A DNA stretch of 50,809 nt from Akkermansia muciniphila (GTDB taxonomy: Bacteria > Verrucomicrobiota > Verrucomicrobiia > Limisphaerales > UBA9464). A model generated the notes under the pieces. That model was given only the letters and a program-made list of their open reading frames with translations, was not told where the DNA came from and did no database searches. Positions 37,096 to 46,876 of the stretch are shown here, piece by piece (the stretch's first letter is position 1; each line of letters opens with the position of its first letter). Both the position numbers and the translations under genes were made by a program. The DNA lies in NCBI GenBank assembly GCA_945898055.1, contig CAMDGV010000033.1, positions 1 to 50,809 on the forward strand. Direction: 5' to 3'.

Positions 37096-38532
37096 ATGCG
37101 ACTGCTCGATCGTTATTTACTTAGAGAATTGTTGGTACCACTGCTGGTGTGCCTGTGTGGCTTCGTGGTTTTTTGGGTCGCTTTTGATTTACTCCGTGCC
37201 CTTGAACAATTCCGAAGTTCAAAGATGGGGGTATCAGCTGTCGTCCAGTATTATCTTATCGGCCTCCCTTCACTGCTGAATACCCTGCTGCCGATCGCAT
37301 TGTTATTGGCCCTTTTATACGCCATTACTGGGCATACTCGTCATCAGGAAATTACCGCGATGCGAGCGGCTGGGATTGGGCTTTGGCGAATCATTGTGCC
37401 CTATTTGGCGGTGGGGTTGATGGCTAGTCTGGGGCTGTATGGATTGACCGAGCATCTAATGCCCGATTCTGCCGAACGGCAAGAGCGTCTCTTGGAGGGA
37501 ACCGTGACCAGCGTCTCGGGTGCACCGGATTGGCGAGGGCCCTTGAATTTTGATAATCAACCGGCCAAACGCTCATGGAGCCTCGGGGGGGTAGAAATGC
37601 GCTCGGGATCCCTTCGAGCGGTTCGATTGCTCTTGCCAGTGGGCGAGGGTGCTCGGAGGGAAGTGACCATCGACTCGGCCCTTTGGACCAATGGAGATTG
37701 GAGGTTGAGCGGTGTCATCGAACGGCTCTGGCGCCGAGCGGATGATATAAATCCGGCGTGGCAGGAAACCACCTTTGCTCCAATCCCACAAATGCCAGTA
37801 ACCAATGCTCTTCAGGGGTGGGAAGGGGGATCCATTCTTGTGTCGAATGCGGTGGTTCGAACCAATATTGCTTTTTCTGATCAAGCGCAGCGATTGGATT
37901 GGACGGCGGTTTCCTATGACCCACGCACAGCACAACTGTTGGGAATTGTGGTCCGTGAACCTTTGGGTGTCGGAGCGCAACGCCAGTTTATTGCCGCGGG
38001 GGCTTCGTGGGATGATTCCGGTTGGCGGTTCACTAATGGCACAGAATATATTTTTCGAAACCCGCGCGATCGCGAGCCATTTGTTGTGCCCCGAATGGAG
38101 AGGGTCCCTGAATTGGATGAGTCACCAGATATTCTGCGCAGTGAATTTCGTGTCGCCGGCTTTAATCGAGTCAAAGCGCTGGCCCGACCCCAACTCACGG
38201 TGCGGCAGGTACTCGATTATCGGCGTTTGCATCCTGATATGAGGCCCGATATGCGTGCTTGGTTGGAGACTCAACTTCACGCCCGAATTGCAGCTCCATG
38301 GACCTGCTTGGTGGTGGTCCTCATTGCTGTTCCTTTTGCCGTACCGTCGGGGCGTCAGAATTTATTTTATGGAGTCGCTGGCAGCATCGCTATTGCTTTT
38401 GTTTTCTTTGTTTTGCAACGGGTTGGCTTTGCCCTGGGCCAGAATGGTCGGATGGTTCCATGGTTGGCCGCTTGGCTGCCTAATTTATTTTTTGCCCTCA
38501 CTGGCTTGATCCTCACCGCGCGTGCGCGCTGA
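37096..38532 (+). CDS. LptF/LptG-family LPS export permease
   Basis: 478 aa. Start ATG 37096 (MRLLDRYLLRELLVPLLVCL) gives the usual LptF/G opening; a longer reading from 36820 would run antisense to the fumarase. Three helices near the N-terminus (to about residue 110), a large periplasmic beta-jellyroll region, and three helices at the end form the family layout. TRHQEITAMRAAGIGLWRI is the conserved coupling-helix region contacting the LptB ATPase. Whether it is LptF or LptG is not decidable. The histidine kinase gene begins 9 nt downstream. Confidence 0.9.
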   Translation: MRLLDRYLLRELLVPLLVCLCGFVVFWVAFDLLRALEQFRSSKMGVSAVVQYYLIGLPSLLNTLLPIALLLALLYAITGHTRHQEITAMRAAGIGLWRIIVPYLAVGLMASLGLYGLTEHLMPDSAERQERLLEGTVTSVSGAPDWRGPLNFDNQPAKRSWSLGGVEMRSGSLRAVRLLLPVGEGARREVTIDSALWTNGDWRLSGVIERLWRRADDINPAWQETTFAPIPQMPVTNALQGWEGGSILVSNAVVRTNIAFSDQAQRLDWTAVSYDPRTAQLLGIVVREPLGVGAQRQFIAAGASWDDSGWRFTNGTEYIFRNPRDREPFVVPRMERVPELDESPDILRSEFRVAGFNRVKALARPQLTVRQVLDYRRLHPDMRPDMRAWLETQLHARIAAPWTCLVVVLIAVPFAVPSGRQNLFYGVAGSIAIAFVFFVLQRVGFALGQNGRMVPWLAAWLPNLFFALTGLILTARAR

Positions 38533-38541
38533 ACACGCCTG

Positions 38542-40272
38542 ATGAAGAACGAAATAGAACAACTCCGTGCGCGACTCCAACGGATTGAGGCCTTGAATGA
38601 GGCCTCGCGACGGGTTCATTCGACTCTGGAATTAAAGGACTCGTTGCAGATTGTCTTGGATGAAGCCATTCATTTCACGCGAGCCACTTCGGGAACGGTC
38701 TGTCTCATTAATCCAACCACGGGATTTCTGGAAATTGAGGTCGCTCGCGGGTTACCGGAAGCGGTCTGGAATTTACGATTAAAAGTGGGTGAAGGTCTGA
38801 CCGGCCACGTGGCGTATACTGGGAAAGCGGTTCGATCGGGTGACGTCAGTAAAGAGAGACGCTACGTCCCGCTCCAAGAGACGATTTGCTCGGAACTAGC
38901 GGTTCCCCTCCGAGTGGGAGGAGAATTGCGTGGGGTGATCAATGTGGACTCAGATCGAATCGACGCTTTTTCCGAGGAAGACGAGATTCTTTTAGGTCAA
39001 TTGGCTGAAATTGTGGCGCCGGCGATTCAGAACACTTGGATCTATGAATCGGCCCGTCAACGAGCGAAGTTGCTGGATTCATTGGTTAAAGTGGGGCAGT
39101 TGATTAATTCTACTTTATCCGTGGGCGATGCCCTCTTGGTAATAACCCGAGAAGCCCGTTCCTTAATGCGAGCCAAGATGTGTTCTTTGATGATGGTGGA
39201 TGCGGCGGGAGATGGGTTGGAATTGCGGGCTCACGATGGTGCCGGCGAGGGTTATATCTCCAAACCTCGTGTAAGTTTGGAGGAGAGTCTGGTGGGAATA
39301 GTGGTTCGCAGACTAAAGCCCTTGCAGATAGAGAATATTCAGATTTCGGGGCGTTATATGAACGTAGGGATCGCTCGCAGCGAGGGGTTAGTTTCCCTTC
39401 TGAGTGTTCCCCTTCTTTTCAAGGGTAAAGCAATCGGGGTTCTGAACATCTACACAGGTGAACCTTATTTATTTTCTGATGAAGAAGTCCGCACTTTGGC
39501 TGCTTATGCTGAACTTTCCGCCTTGGCCCTCGAAAAAGCCCGCATGTATGATCGAATTACCTTTGTGGAAGAGGAATTACGGCAGAGCGAACGTTTGAGT
39601 GCCTTGGGTCTTTTGGCCGCGGAAATTGCTCACGAGATCCGAAATCCATTGACCGTGATGAAAATGCTGCATCATTCACTTAATCTGCATTTTACTGAAG
39701 GTGACCCTCGTCAAACCGACGTTCGGATCATGGGCGAGAAGATGGATCATCTAAATCGGATTGTAGACCGAGTTTTAGATTTTGCTCGCAGTTCCGAACC
39801 GGAATTGACCCAAGTAAACGTGAATTATCTCTTGGATGATCTGGTCCTGTTGACCCGAGCCAAGTTGCGATCTGCGGGGGTGGAGTTGGTTCGGCAATTG
39901 GATGTGCAGTTGCCTCTGCTGTCGGGGGATGCGACCCAACTGGAACAAGCCTTCCTCAATCTGACTCTCAATGCGGTCGAGGCCATGCCAAAAGGGGGGG
40001 TTTTGGCACTGCGCACTCGGACCTTGCCCATGGGACGGCAGCACCGAGCGACCCATGTCTTGATTCGATTCAAAGACACCGGAGTCGGGATGACTCCAGA
40101 GCAATCCGAGCGAGCCTTTTCATCGTTGCTGCAGACTTCGAAACCGCGCGGTAACGGACTAGGAATGGCCATTGTTTCGAGGGTGGTGGAGATTCATCAA
40201 GGCCGAGTTCGGATTCGCTCACGCCCCGGCGTGGGGACGGTTATTAGTATGCTTCTGCCGATAGCGAGGTGA
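38542..40272 (+). CDS. Soluble GAF-domain sensor histidine kinase
   Basis: 576 aa with no transmembrane segment. Two GAF domains in tandem (about 25-165 and 190-330), then a HisKA domain with H-box AAEIAHEIRNPLTVMKML, and a HATPase domain with N-box NLTLNAVEAM, G1 KDTGVGM and G2 GNGLGMAI. A coiled-coil start (EQLRARLQRIEAL) may form the dimer. It lies directly after the LptF-like gene and so is probably co-transcribed. No response regulator is nearby, so the partner is unknown. Confidence 0.93.
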   Translation: MKNEIEQLRARLQRIEALNEASRRVHSTLELKDSLQIVLDEAIHFTRATSGTVCLINPTTGFLEIEVARGLPEAVWNLRLKVGEGLTGHVAYTGKAVRSGDVSKERRYVPLQETICSELAVPLRVGGELRGVINVDSDRIDAFSEEDEILLGQLAEIVAPAIQNTWIYESARQRAKLLDSLVKVGQLINSTLSVGDALLVITREARSLMRAKMCSLMMVDAAGDGLELRAHDGAGEGYISKPRVSLEESLVGIVVRRLKPLQIENIQISGRYMNVGIARSEGLVSLLSVPLLFKGKAIGVLNIYTGEPYLFSDEEVRTLAAYAELSALALEKARMYDRITFVEEELRQSERLSALGLLAAEIAHEIRNPLTVMKMLHHSLNLHFTEGDPRQTDVRIMGEKMDHLNRIVDRVLDFARSSEPELTQVNVNYLLDDLVLLTRAKLRSAGVELVRQLDVQLPLLSGDATQLEQAFLNLTLNAVEAMPKGGVLALRTRTLPMGRQHRATHVLIRFKDTGVGMTPEQSERAFSSLLQTSKPRGNGLGMAIVSRVVEIHQGRVRIRSRPGVGTVISMLLPIAR

Positions 40273-40633
40273 CCGTTTTTGCTAGAGGAAGTGAAGGGAC
40301 TTCTTCCGCCTCGCAATTTCATGGATGGCGCTTCTTTTCGACAGGCCCCTTGAGTTGCCACCCCGATCGTAGTCCGCAGAGGGCTAGTCCTTTTATGGGA
40401 CAAAGTAGCCAGAGGGCTTTCGGTCTAAAACCAATTTCATGCTGAGAACAGCCACTAAATAAGCCGTCGAAAGAGTCGAATCACTTTTGTTTTATGTTCC
40501 GCCCGCTTCGCGGTCGCAGGGGGTTGACTTGGCCTGTGGTGATCTTCCTTGTCGTCTGTTTCAAATGAGTGTGACGGTATCTTTCGGCTGCGCGATTGAT
40601 GTTCGGAACAACTCACTCTAAAGTGTTGGGAAC
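40273..40633. other. Intergenic region before sppA, nothing recognised
   Basis: About 360 bp with no gene, repeat or clear terminator. A TTGACT at 40524 has no good -10 partner at the right distance. Confidence 0.35.
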
Positions 40634-41842
40634 ATGGACTCGAACGATCCGATTTCGGTAACCTCGGGACACTCGCATGGCTCTGAGGCAACTCCCCCGC
40701 CGTTGCTTGCCGTGCCCCCACCCTTGGCGTTTCCTCAGGCAAGAACCTCGGTAACAACGCCGCCGCCGATGGCTCCGCTTCGGAAGCAGGGCAGGGGATG
40801 GAAATGGATTGGGCTCCTGCTCCTCTTGCTTTCGGTGATATCAATTGCGGTGCTTGTCGCCGTGGTCAGATCGAAGCCAAGTCGACCTAGCCTCCACGGA
40901 AGTGTGATGAGTCGGGCTGCGGCTGAGTTAGAGGAGATTGTATTAAAAGATGCGGAGACTCAGAATCAAATTGCTGTGGTCGGCATAGAAGGGGTGATTT
41001 CTGGGAGCTTCAATCCATCCATCAATCGGACTCAGGTAGACTTTTTACGTGACCAACTGGAAAGAGCTGCCGCGGAGGGGGTCAAAGCGGTCATTCTTAA
41101 AGTAGATTCACCCGGCGGCGAGGTCTTGGCGAGCGACGAGATGTATTTGATACTGCAAGCATTTCAGAAGGTTCATTCGATTCCGGTGATTGCCTCCATG
41201 GGATCTTTGGCGGCTTCGGGTGGATACTATGTGAGTGCCCCGTGTCGTTGGATTGTGGCCAATGAACTGACCATAACCGGTAGTATAGGGGTGATTTTTC
41301 ACAGCTATAATTATCGAGGATTGATGGATAAAGTGGGCATTCGACCGGAGATCACCAAGAGTGGTCGATTGAAGGATATGATGAGCGGGGAGAAATTACC
41401 TGAGGACGAATTGCCAGAAGAACGCCGGATTATGCAGGGATTGATCAACGAAAGTTATGCGAAATTTAAGTCGGTGATTCGAGAGGGCCGACGTCGTGCG
41501 GCCGAACTCAACAAAAAAGAGAAGAGTGAGGGTGGCAAGAATTTATCTGTCAACTGGCAAGACTTTGCTGACGGTCGGATTCTTTCTGGAAATCAAGCTT
41601 TGGAAATTGGGTTGGTGGATGAGCTCGGAAATTTTGAGGTTGCGGTGGATCGCGCGCTGGATTTGGCCGGAATTGAGGAAGCGAAATTGGTAGAGTATCA
41701 AGCGTCCCCTCGATTTGGCGGTTTGCTTTCCTTGCTCAGTCAAGCCCGCGCTCCGTCTGTAAAGTTGGATCTTGGTTTACCCTTGCAGTCAGCACTCCCG
41801 CAAGGGCGACTTTATTTTATGTCGCCGGTTCATTTGCACTAA
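40634..41842 (+). CDS. sppA: Signal peptide peptidase SppA (short form)
   Basis: 402 aa, a membrane-bound serine peptidase that cleaves leftover signal peptides. A proline-rich cytoplasmic segment (residues 1-50) is followed by one transmembrane helix (WIGLLLLLLSVISIAVLVAV, about 58-77). The catalytic Ser is in SLAASGGYYV (Ser195), with Lys247 in KSGRLKDMMS as general base. VDSPGGEV and ITGSIGVI are also conserved. The single-repeat length matches the Bacillus-type SppA. The proline-rich N-terminal extension is unusual. Confidence 0.93.
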   Translation: MDSNDPISVTSGHSHGSEATPPPLLAVPPPLAFPQARTSVTTPPPMAPLRKQGRGWKWIGLLLLLLSVISIAVLVAVVRSKPSRPSLHGSVMSRAAAELEEIVLKDAETQNQIAVVGIEGVISGSFNPSINRTQVDFLRDQLERAAAEGVKAVILKVDSPGGEVLASDEMYLILQAFQKVHSIPVIASMGSLAASGGYYVSAPCRWIVANELTITGSIGVIFHSYNYRGLMDKVGIRPEITKSGRLKDMMSGEKLPEDELPEERRIMQGLINESYAKFKSVIREGRRRAAELNKKEKSEGGKNLSVNWQDFADGRILSGNQALEIGLVDELGNFEVAVDRALDLAGIEEAKLVEYQASPRFGGLLSLLSQARAPSVKLDLGLPLQSALPQGRLYFMSPVHLH

Positions 41843-42194
41843 GTTTTCTTCACTATTGGCGGATTTTGTGGAATCGATCCTCTATTGATGGATCAGGTTC
41901 TGACCACTCGTTTTACCGATTTTCGAGGTAACCACCGCGATGAGCGGACCTCTCGCCCGTCGTCGTCGCACTGGCTCCGACACTCCACTGATCCTTAAAA
42001 TCCGTACCCCATGGTTTTTCAAAGAGAGGACTCATCAACCCTTCTTTATTTGAGACGCCAGACTTGCGGGGGCCAGCAACGCTTTCGGGAGGGTGCCCAC
42101 GGCGATAGCGGACAGCGGGTTGCTTCGGTCGAGGTAAACCAGCTTCGGGATTTGGTTCGGAGAGTTGGTCCCTGAGATAATTTCCCCCGCCCCG
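41843..42194. other. Gene-less stretch before the IS66 fragment
   Basis: No gene is recognised. On the minus strand a frame at 42035-42170 has protein-like wording (LVYLDRSNPLSAIAVGTLPK) but I cannot place it. Confidence 0.3.
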
Positions 42195-42333
42195 TTCTGG
42201 CGCGTTCGTCGATCAAGCACCGATGCCTCCGCAGGTGATTGAAAAAGGACTCTGCGGCCCCGGCCTTTTGACTCACGTGGTTCTCGCAAAACACCTCGAG
42301 CACCGTCCGCTGTATCGAGTGCAGCAAGAATGA
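42195..42333 (+). pseudogene. Fragment of an IS66 transposase TnpC
   Basis: A plus-strand frame reads FVDQAPMPPQVIEKGLCGPG then LLTHVVLAKHLEHRPLYRVQ and a stop at 42333. It corresponds to the stretch just after the zinc-binding domain of IS66 transposases, where PPQVIEKGLxGPGLLAHVV and H-PLYRQ are conserved. Only about 45 codons remain; both ends are lost. It has the same orientation as the IS66 right end at 42485-42513, so both probably come from one deleted element. Confidence 0.7.
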
Positions 42334-42466
42334 GCGCGCAGCGTTCGGAACTCGACCTCAAAGTCCGGATTGGAACCTGAGCAATCCTCAGCAAAATTAC
42401 CCGGAATTAAGGGGTTTGAAGTCTCACCTGATTTTGGGGATTTACCCCAAATTTTCTGAGGTCTGA

Positions 42467-42513
42467 TTCTACTTTCGGCAACGAGAGAACCATGGGGTTG
42501 GGCGTACACTTTC
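42467..42513 (+). repeat. IS66 right-end remnant
   Basis: It shares TTCTACTTTCGGCAAC and the AACCATGGGGTT-GGCGTAC core with the right end at 49683-49729. The outermost bases are degraded (ACTTTC where the other copy has GCTTAC). A TTTGGGG/CCCCAAA hairpin lies just upstream at 42434-42451. Confidence 0.7.
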
Positions 42514-42642
42514 AACCAAGTCACGCTGCGTGAGCGAGTTGCGAGTCGATTTTATATTTATACACAAATAAACTGTTGACCGCTCTCCTAGCAGGAAATC
42601 GGTTTTTTGACGCTCTGCGGAAAATGATTGATCGCCAGATTC

Positions 42643-45495
42643 TCAATGCGGTAAACGCTGCACCGTGTACCACGCTTGGTTATGTTTGAGTTCTTCTCCA
42701 CCTTCACCCAGGAGTTCGTCAGCGCGCATTTCATAGACCATGCCAATGGGATAAGTTTCTACCGGCAACTTCAGGGTAATACGTCGGCGATCGGCCGATA
42801 GCTCTGCAGCGGTCACCGGCACTTTTTGGATATCCGCCTCCGGTGAGCCGTAGTTGCCGGTATATAAATAGTGGTACCGGCGGAAACGGAATTGCTCCGG
42901 GTTGAGCTTCGTGCCCATGGCTAAGGGTCGGGTAAGCTGCAGAATAAACCCTTCACCGCGGGCCCGAATGTGCATCGACTGAATGGCTAGAGGTCCGGTG
43001 CCGGTAAAGCGGACCCGCGTGAGGCCGGTGGTCAGTGAGGCAAGATAGAGTTGGTTATCGGGGCCGAATTTCATCCGCTCGCAACCGTAGGGTTGGTTGT
43101 CGATAAAACGGAAGCAAGCTCCCTGCCACTCGCCATCCACCCGTTCGAGCGCCACCCGCATGATGCCGGGATTGGCGCCGTAACCGACATCGCCGACGAA
43201 CATTTGATTAGCGAACGGGCCAAACTTCCCCTCCGTGTTGTCATGCACCGGGCCGCTGGAACTACGACTAAGATTGTACGGCAGCCAGACTGCGCTCGGG
43301 CCAGTGGGAGAGCGATCCTTGGTTAGCGCGTCGGCCTTATACTCCGGATGGCCATAAAATCGGCCGGGTACTACGTGAGCCAGTTTGCAGCTTTGAATCC
43401 AGTCCCCCTGATTGTCGGTGAAGAAGATGCCACCGTCCGGCCCACTGGCGATCCCGTTAGGCACGCGACACCCTTTGGCGACTTCCACGAGCCGTTCAGT
43501 GCCGTGGTCGATGCGGAGAATACTCCCCCGGTATCGGCCCGGGTTGACATAGCCGGGATTGGTCCAAAAAAAGCCAGTATTCAGCCCAAACCACAAATTG
43601 TGTTCTCGGTCCACGGCCAGGCCAAAAGTGTATTCGTGCCAGCCTTGCGATAATCCCCATCCGCTGGCGACAGTGCGAAAATGATCAGCGACTCCGTCGC
43701 CGTCGCGATCGAGCAGTTCCGTAATTTCCGGTTTCTGGGCAACATAGATGTGTCCGTTAACAATCTGTAGGCCCAGTGGATGATTGAGTCCGCTGGCGAA
43801 TTTCTGCCACCGAACTTGGTCTGAATGCGCTTCCGGCGGCGTCCGGGTCCGCCACACTTCGCCTTCCGTAATGGCGAGCACGTACATGACTCCGTCCGCG
43901 TCGAACGCGACATCCGACGGGCGGCACCCCGGAAAGGGTGCTGGAATGGCCTGCATCGTATATCCGGGCGAGGCGGCCGGCAGGATTGTAACGGCATTCC
44001 TAAATGGCTCGCGATCCTTTGAGCTGGCAGCCGTGCTCCAATTCAGGCCATCCGAGGAAACCTCCACGGTATAATCGACCGCCAATCGATCTTTGCACAC
44101 CCCGGTGCGATCCCGGGCCCAAACCACCTTGGCAACCTCCACGGGTTCCACCCATTCGATCTGAACCCAAGCGGTCGCAGCGCCCGCCACCCAACTGTGT
44201 TCGTTGCCCAACCGGCCATCGTTGAGGTGCGCCACTTGGTGAATTGGGTATCCCGAAACAACCGAAGACGCGCTCGCGGTTCCCCGAAGCGCCAGATTTT
44301 CCGACGCGGCTGGACCGTAAATCTCGATTTCATCAATGCCGGCTGGTTTGTTTTCCGTGGCCGCAATGGAAAGCCGCACGCGCCGCGTTTTCACCGCCGC
44401 GAAGGTTTCGATATTCTCTTGGTGATTTACGGCGGCACGTGTCGGGGATACTTTCTCTTCGGTCGCGACCAGTTTCTCTCCGGCGACCGGGATGTAACCG
44501 GGAACTGGCGAGGGCGGTTTCGGCGGAAGATCGAAGGCGTCGATCAATTTGGGCGCATGTTGCACGAACGCGGCCAGTGTCTCCACCGTCGGTGCCCCCG
44601 TGGGGTCGCGGTCACGTTGGCGCCAGCTATCCACTCGCAGCAGGAGTGGAGCTCCCTTTTGAGCCGGGGCAGAAATCAGCCGCCGGGCTGTCGCCATCGA
44701 TTCCCACTGTGCGCCGGCCCCACCGCTGGCCACGAAGAGCAGTATCCGCTCGTCCGTTCGAAATCCGGAAACGGGAGTTTCCGCTACGTCGGCTCCCAAA
44801 GTGACAGGCAGGCCGTTTGGCCCGAAATAACCCAAATCGCCGGTCGTGGGAAATTCCCACGCGACCCGTGCACCGGGCGGGAGCGCCTGAAAAGTCCATG
44901 ACCGCACCACTCCCTCCCAAGGACCGCGCGTCTCCAACAAAACGTCTTCGGTTACTTTCACATGTACGTCTCCCCAAGCGAGGCGATAGTTCAGGCGAAT
45001 GCTGGATTTCCCAATTTGATAACCCTTGAAACACGACCCTGCATTGACCTCGCTTTCGAGGGGCCGCTCAAAATCCGACCACGTCTCCCCGCCGGCGAGT
45101 TTTAGCTGGATTGGCAGGATCGGGAACCATGTCCGATCGGCTTCCCTAGGTCCCGCGGGATGCCAATACAAACCGAAATAAGGCTGCTCGGTACTGCGCA
45201 CGAACCCGCCGAACCAAGCCGCCACCGGTTGCAATTGATCGGCATCAAAGAGCAACGTGCCATCGACAAATCCCAAGGATATGCCCCGCGTTGGCCGCGT
45301 TACATTGCTCACCGTGGTATCGCCCCGCTGGACCAACAGTTGAGTTGGCAGTGGTGTCAACGGCGGGCGGCCCGATCCACCGGCGACTGGACTAAATCCG
45401 GTAAGAAACAGGTAGAACCCGAGGCTGGTCAGGGCGACAAACGGCCGGTTCAACGTCCTGAAACGCCGATGGACGGTACCGAGGATTGGGTTCAA
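42643..45495 (-). CDS. Large secreted protein with discoidin and beta-propeller domains
   Basis: 950 aa, TTG start at 45495 (TTG 45453 also possible), signal peptide FVALTSLGFYLFLTGFSPVA. Residues about 50-330 form a domain like that called DUF6797 in Verrucomicrobia proteins. A F5/8-type C (discoidin) domain at about 365-515 includes ENLALRGTASASSVVSGYP and VQIEWVEPVEVAKVVWARD. A six-bladed propeller related to PVC-type membrane-bound dehydrogenases covers about 525-840 (PSDVAFDADGVMYVLAITEG, LLDRDGDGVADHFRTV, RVPNGIASGPDGGIFFTDNQ). No CxxCH follows, although related proteins often have one. A role in binding and oxidising carbohydrate is a guess. Codon use looks more GC-rich than its neighbours. 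Confidence 0.85.
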   Translation of the reverse strand: MNPILGTVHRRFRTLNRPFVALTSLGFYLFLTGFSPVAGGSGRPPLTPLPTQLLVQRGDTTVSNVTRPTRGISLGFVDGTLLFDADQLQPVAAWFGGFVRSTEQPYFGLYWHPAGPREADRTWFPILPIQLKLAGGETWSDFERPLESEVNAGSCFKGYQIGKSSIRLNYRLAWGDVHVKVTEDVLLETRGPWEGVVRSWTFQALPPGARVAWEFPTTGDLGYFGPNGLPVTLGADVAETPVSGFRTDERILLFVASGGAGAQWESMATARRLISAPAQKGAPLLLRVDSWRQRDRDPTGAPTVETLAAFVQHAPKLIDAFDLPPKPPSPVPGYIPVAGEKLVATEEKVSPTRAAVNHQENIETFAAVKTRRVRLSIAATENKPAGIDEIEIYGPAASENLALRGTASASSVVSGYPIHQVAHLNDGRLGNEHSWVAGAATAWVQIEWVEPVEVAKVVWARDRTGVCKDRLAVDYTVEVSSDGLNWSTAASSKDREPFRNAVTILPAASPGYTMQAIPAPFPGCRPSDVAFDADGVMYVLAITEGEVWRTRTPPEAHSDQVRWQKFASGLNHPLGLQIVNGHIYVAQKPEITELLDRDGDGVADHFRTVASGWGLSQGWHEYTFGLAVDREHNLWFGLNTGFFWTNPGYVNPGRYRGSILRIDHGTERLVEVAKGCRVPNGIASGPDGGIFFTDNQGDWIQSCKLAHVVPGRFYGHPEYKADALTKDRSPTGPSAVWLPYNLSRSSSGPVHDNTEGKFGPFANQMFVGDVGYGANPGIMRVALERVDGEWQGACFRFIDNQPYGCERMKFGPDNQLYLASLTTGLTRVRFTGTGPLAIQSMHIRARGEGFILQLTRPLAMGTKLNPEQFRFRRYHYLYTGNYGSPEADIQKVPVTAAELSADRRRITLKLPVETYPIGMVYEMRADELLGEGGEELKHNQAWYTVQRLPH

Positions 45496-45561
45496 GATTT
45501 AGTTGTACAGACGGGGCTTTGGCGTTGGCAAGAATTAATAGAACTAATGTCGGCGGGAGTT

Positions 45562-46826
45562 CAAAAGGGGACAGATTTTAGAGTGAGTAGTTTCCAAGGA
45601 TTTCGGGCCAGATGTTGAGGGGCGGGCTTGGGGGTTGAGTGACGGCCCAGAACTGTCTGAGTGGGTGATGGATAAGTGTGATTGAGGCACGTTTGGTGGG
45701 AGCGATGGGCCAGCTTTGGCCAAGAAAGGGGATCTAGTTGTCGGCGTTGACGCGGCGTTTGAGTTGGCGGGCCAGATGGAGGTCAAGCAGGGTTGCGGGC
45801 GGACAGAGATGCCTGACGGCGCGCTTTTCTGCCAAGGCTTTCTCCCAAGCCGCATTCGGGCTGAGGCTGGTGGTGCGGCAAACGGTGGCGTTCTGGCGTT
45901 GCACCTCGCGGTCGAGCACGATCTGGGCGGCGGCAGAGCTGCTGGCTTTTTCCTAGGCCAAGATGGCGACCAAGCATTTTTGCAGGGTGCCAAAGCGACG
46001 TTCGATCTTGCTTTTGGCCTGCGGGCTGGACGCGACCAGATGGGTTACGCCCAAAGCGTAGAAGGCGCGTTGAAACTCGGAATAAGGATCTCGGTCATCG
46101 GCCATGGAATCATGGCCAATGAGACTCAGTCCATCGGTGTAGACGACCAGCGGCAAGCCGTGCTGGAGAAAAAGGCGGCGAAAATGCTTGAAATGATTCC
46201 AAGTGGTGTCGATGGGGACAAAGACGGCGCCCAGGAGTTTGCGGGAATGATCATCGTCGGTGAGCAGCAGGGATTGCTTTTCATTGGCGGGCCACCACTG
46301 GTGGATGGAGGAATCGTAATGCCACAGTTCATCGATGCGTGAACGTTCCCAGCGGCGTCGGGCTTTGGGACGAGGTTCCGGCTGACAGATGAGTTCTGGA
46401 AAATGGGTTCTGGCCAAGGCGGCGACCGACTCGCGATGGCGCTTGCAACCGAGGCGGATTTGCAGTTCGTCGGCGACGAGCTGGAAGTTGGGTGGCTTTT
46501 GGAGGGGGATGAATTCCTTGAGGAGGGCGATGGCTTCCGGCGGCCAGTCGGGCCAATGGTCGACGCCTGAGAGCTTGGCGGTGAAGCGGGATCGTTCGCT
46601 GAGGAAGCGGGTGCGCAGCCGGTAAAGGTGGGTGCGGGCGATTTGTAGCTGGAAGGAGGCATCGGTGACGTCGATCAGCCCCTTATTGAACTGCTGGAGA
46701 ATTTGCTGGAGAGATAGGTTGGTGAGGCGTTTTGCGATTTGGTTTTTTAATAGCCCCTAGTCAAACCAACGGCTGGCCCCTTGATCGAGGGCCAGTTCCA
46801 ACCGCCATATCACCTGTCCCCTTTTG
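45562..46826 (-). mobile_element. 1,265-bp insertion sequence with rve-type transposase and 13-bp terminal repeats
   Basis: The ends are exact inverted repeats: CAAAAGGGGACAG at 45562-45574 and CTGTCCCCTTTTG at 46814-46826. Inside is one transposase frame on the minus strand, broken by two amber codons. A CTGGCCC/GGGCCAG hairpin at 46773-46795 lies between the transposase start and the right end, a position where such hairpins can block read-through from outside. No target duplication is evident. The flippase gene begins about 50 bp past the right end. Confidence 0.85.
45578..46756 (-). pseudogene. Integrase-core (rve, IS481/IS21-like) transposase with two in-frame TAG codons
   Basis: One frame runs from about 46756 to a TAA at 45578-45580. 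It begins with a helical DNA-binding part (LTNLSLQQILQQFNKGLIDV, TDASFQLQIARTHLYRLRTR). The catalytic core follows: SRIDELWHYDSSIHQWWP (first Asp), LLLTDDDHSRKLLGAVFVP, PLVVYTDGLSLIG (second Asp) and SSPQAKSKIERRFGTLQK (Glu). It continues through TAG at 45953-45955 (LVAILA*EKASS) and TAG at 45734-45736 (RVNADN*IPFLGQSWPIAPT) to the normal C-terminus. No ATG opens the frame; a TAG precedes it. All three DDE residues are present. It is most likely a recent pseudogene. Confidence 0.8.
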
Positions 46827-46876
46827 TTCCGGCCCCGACACATAAAATCACTTTATCGAAGAATACTGCTCTAAAG

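Noticed and set aside
42035-42170. Minus-strand frame with protein-like wording (LVYLDRSNPLSAIAVGTLPK)
   Set aside because: It looked like IS66 transposase at first, but the unambiguous TnpC fragment is on the plus strand just beside it, and I cannot match this frame to any family.
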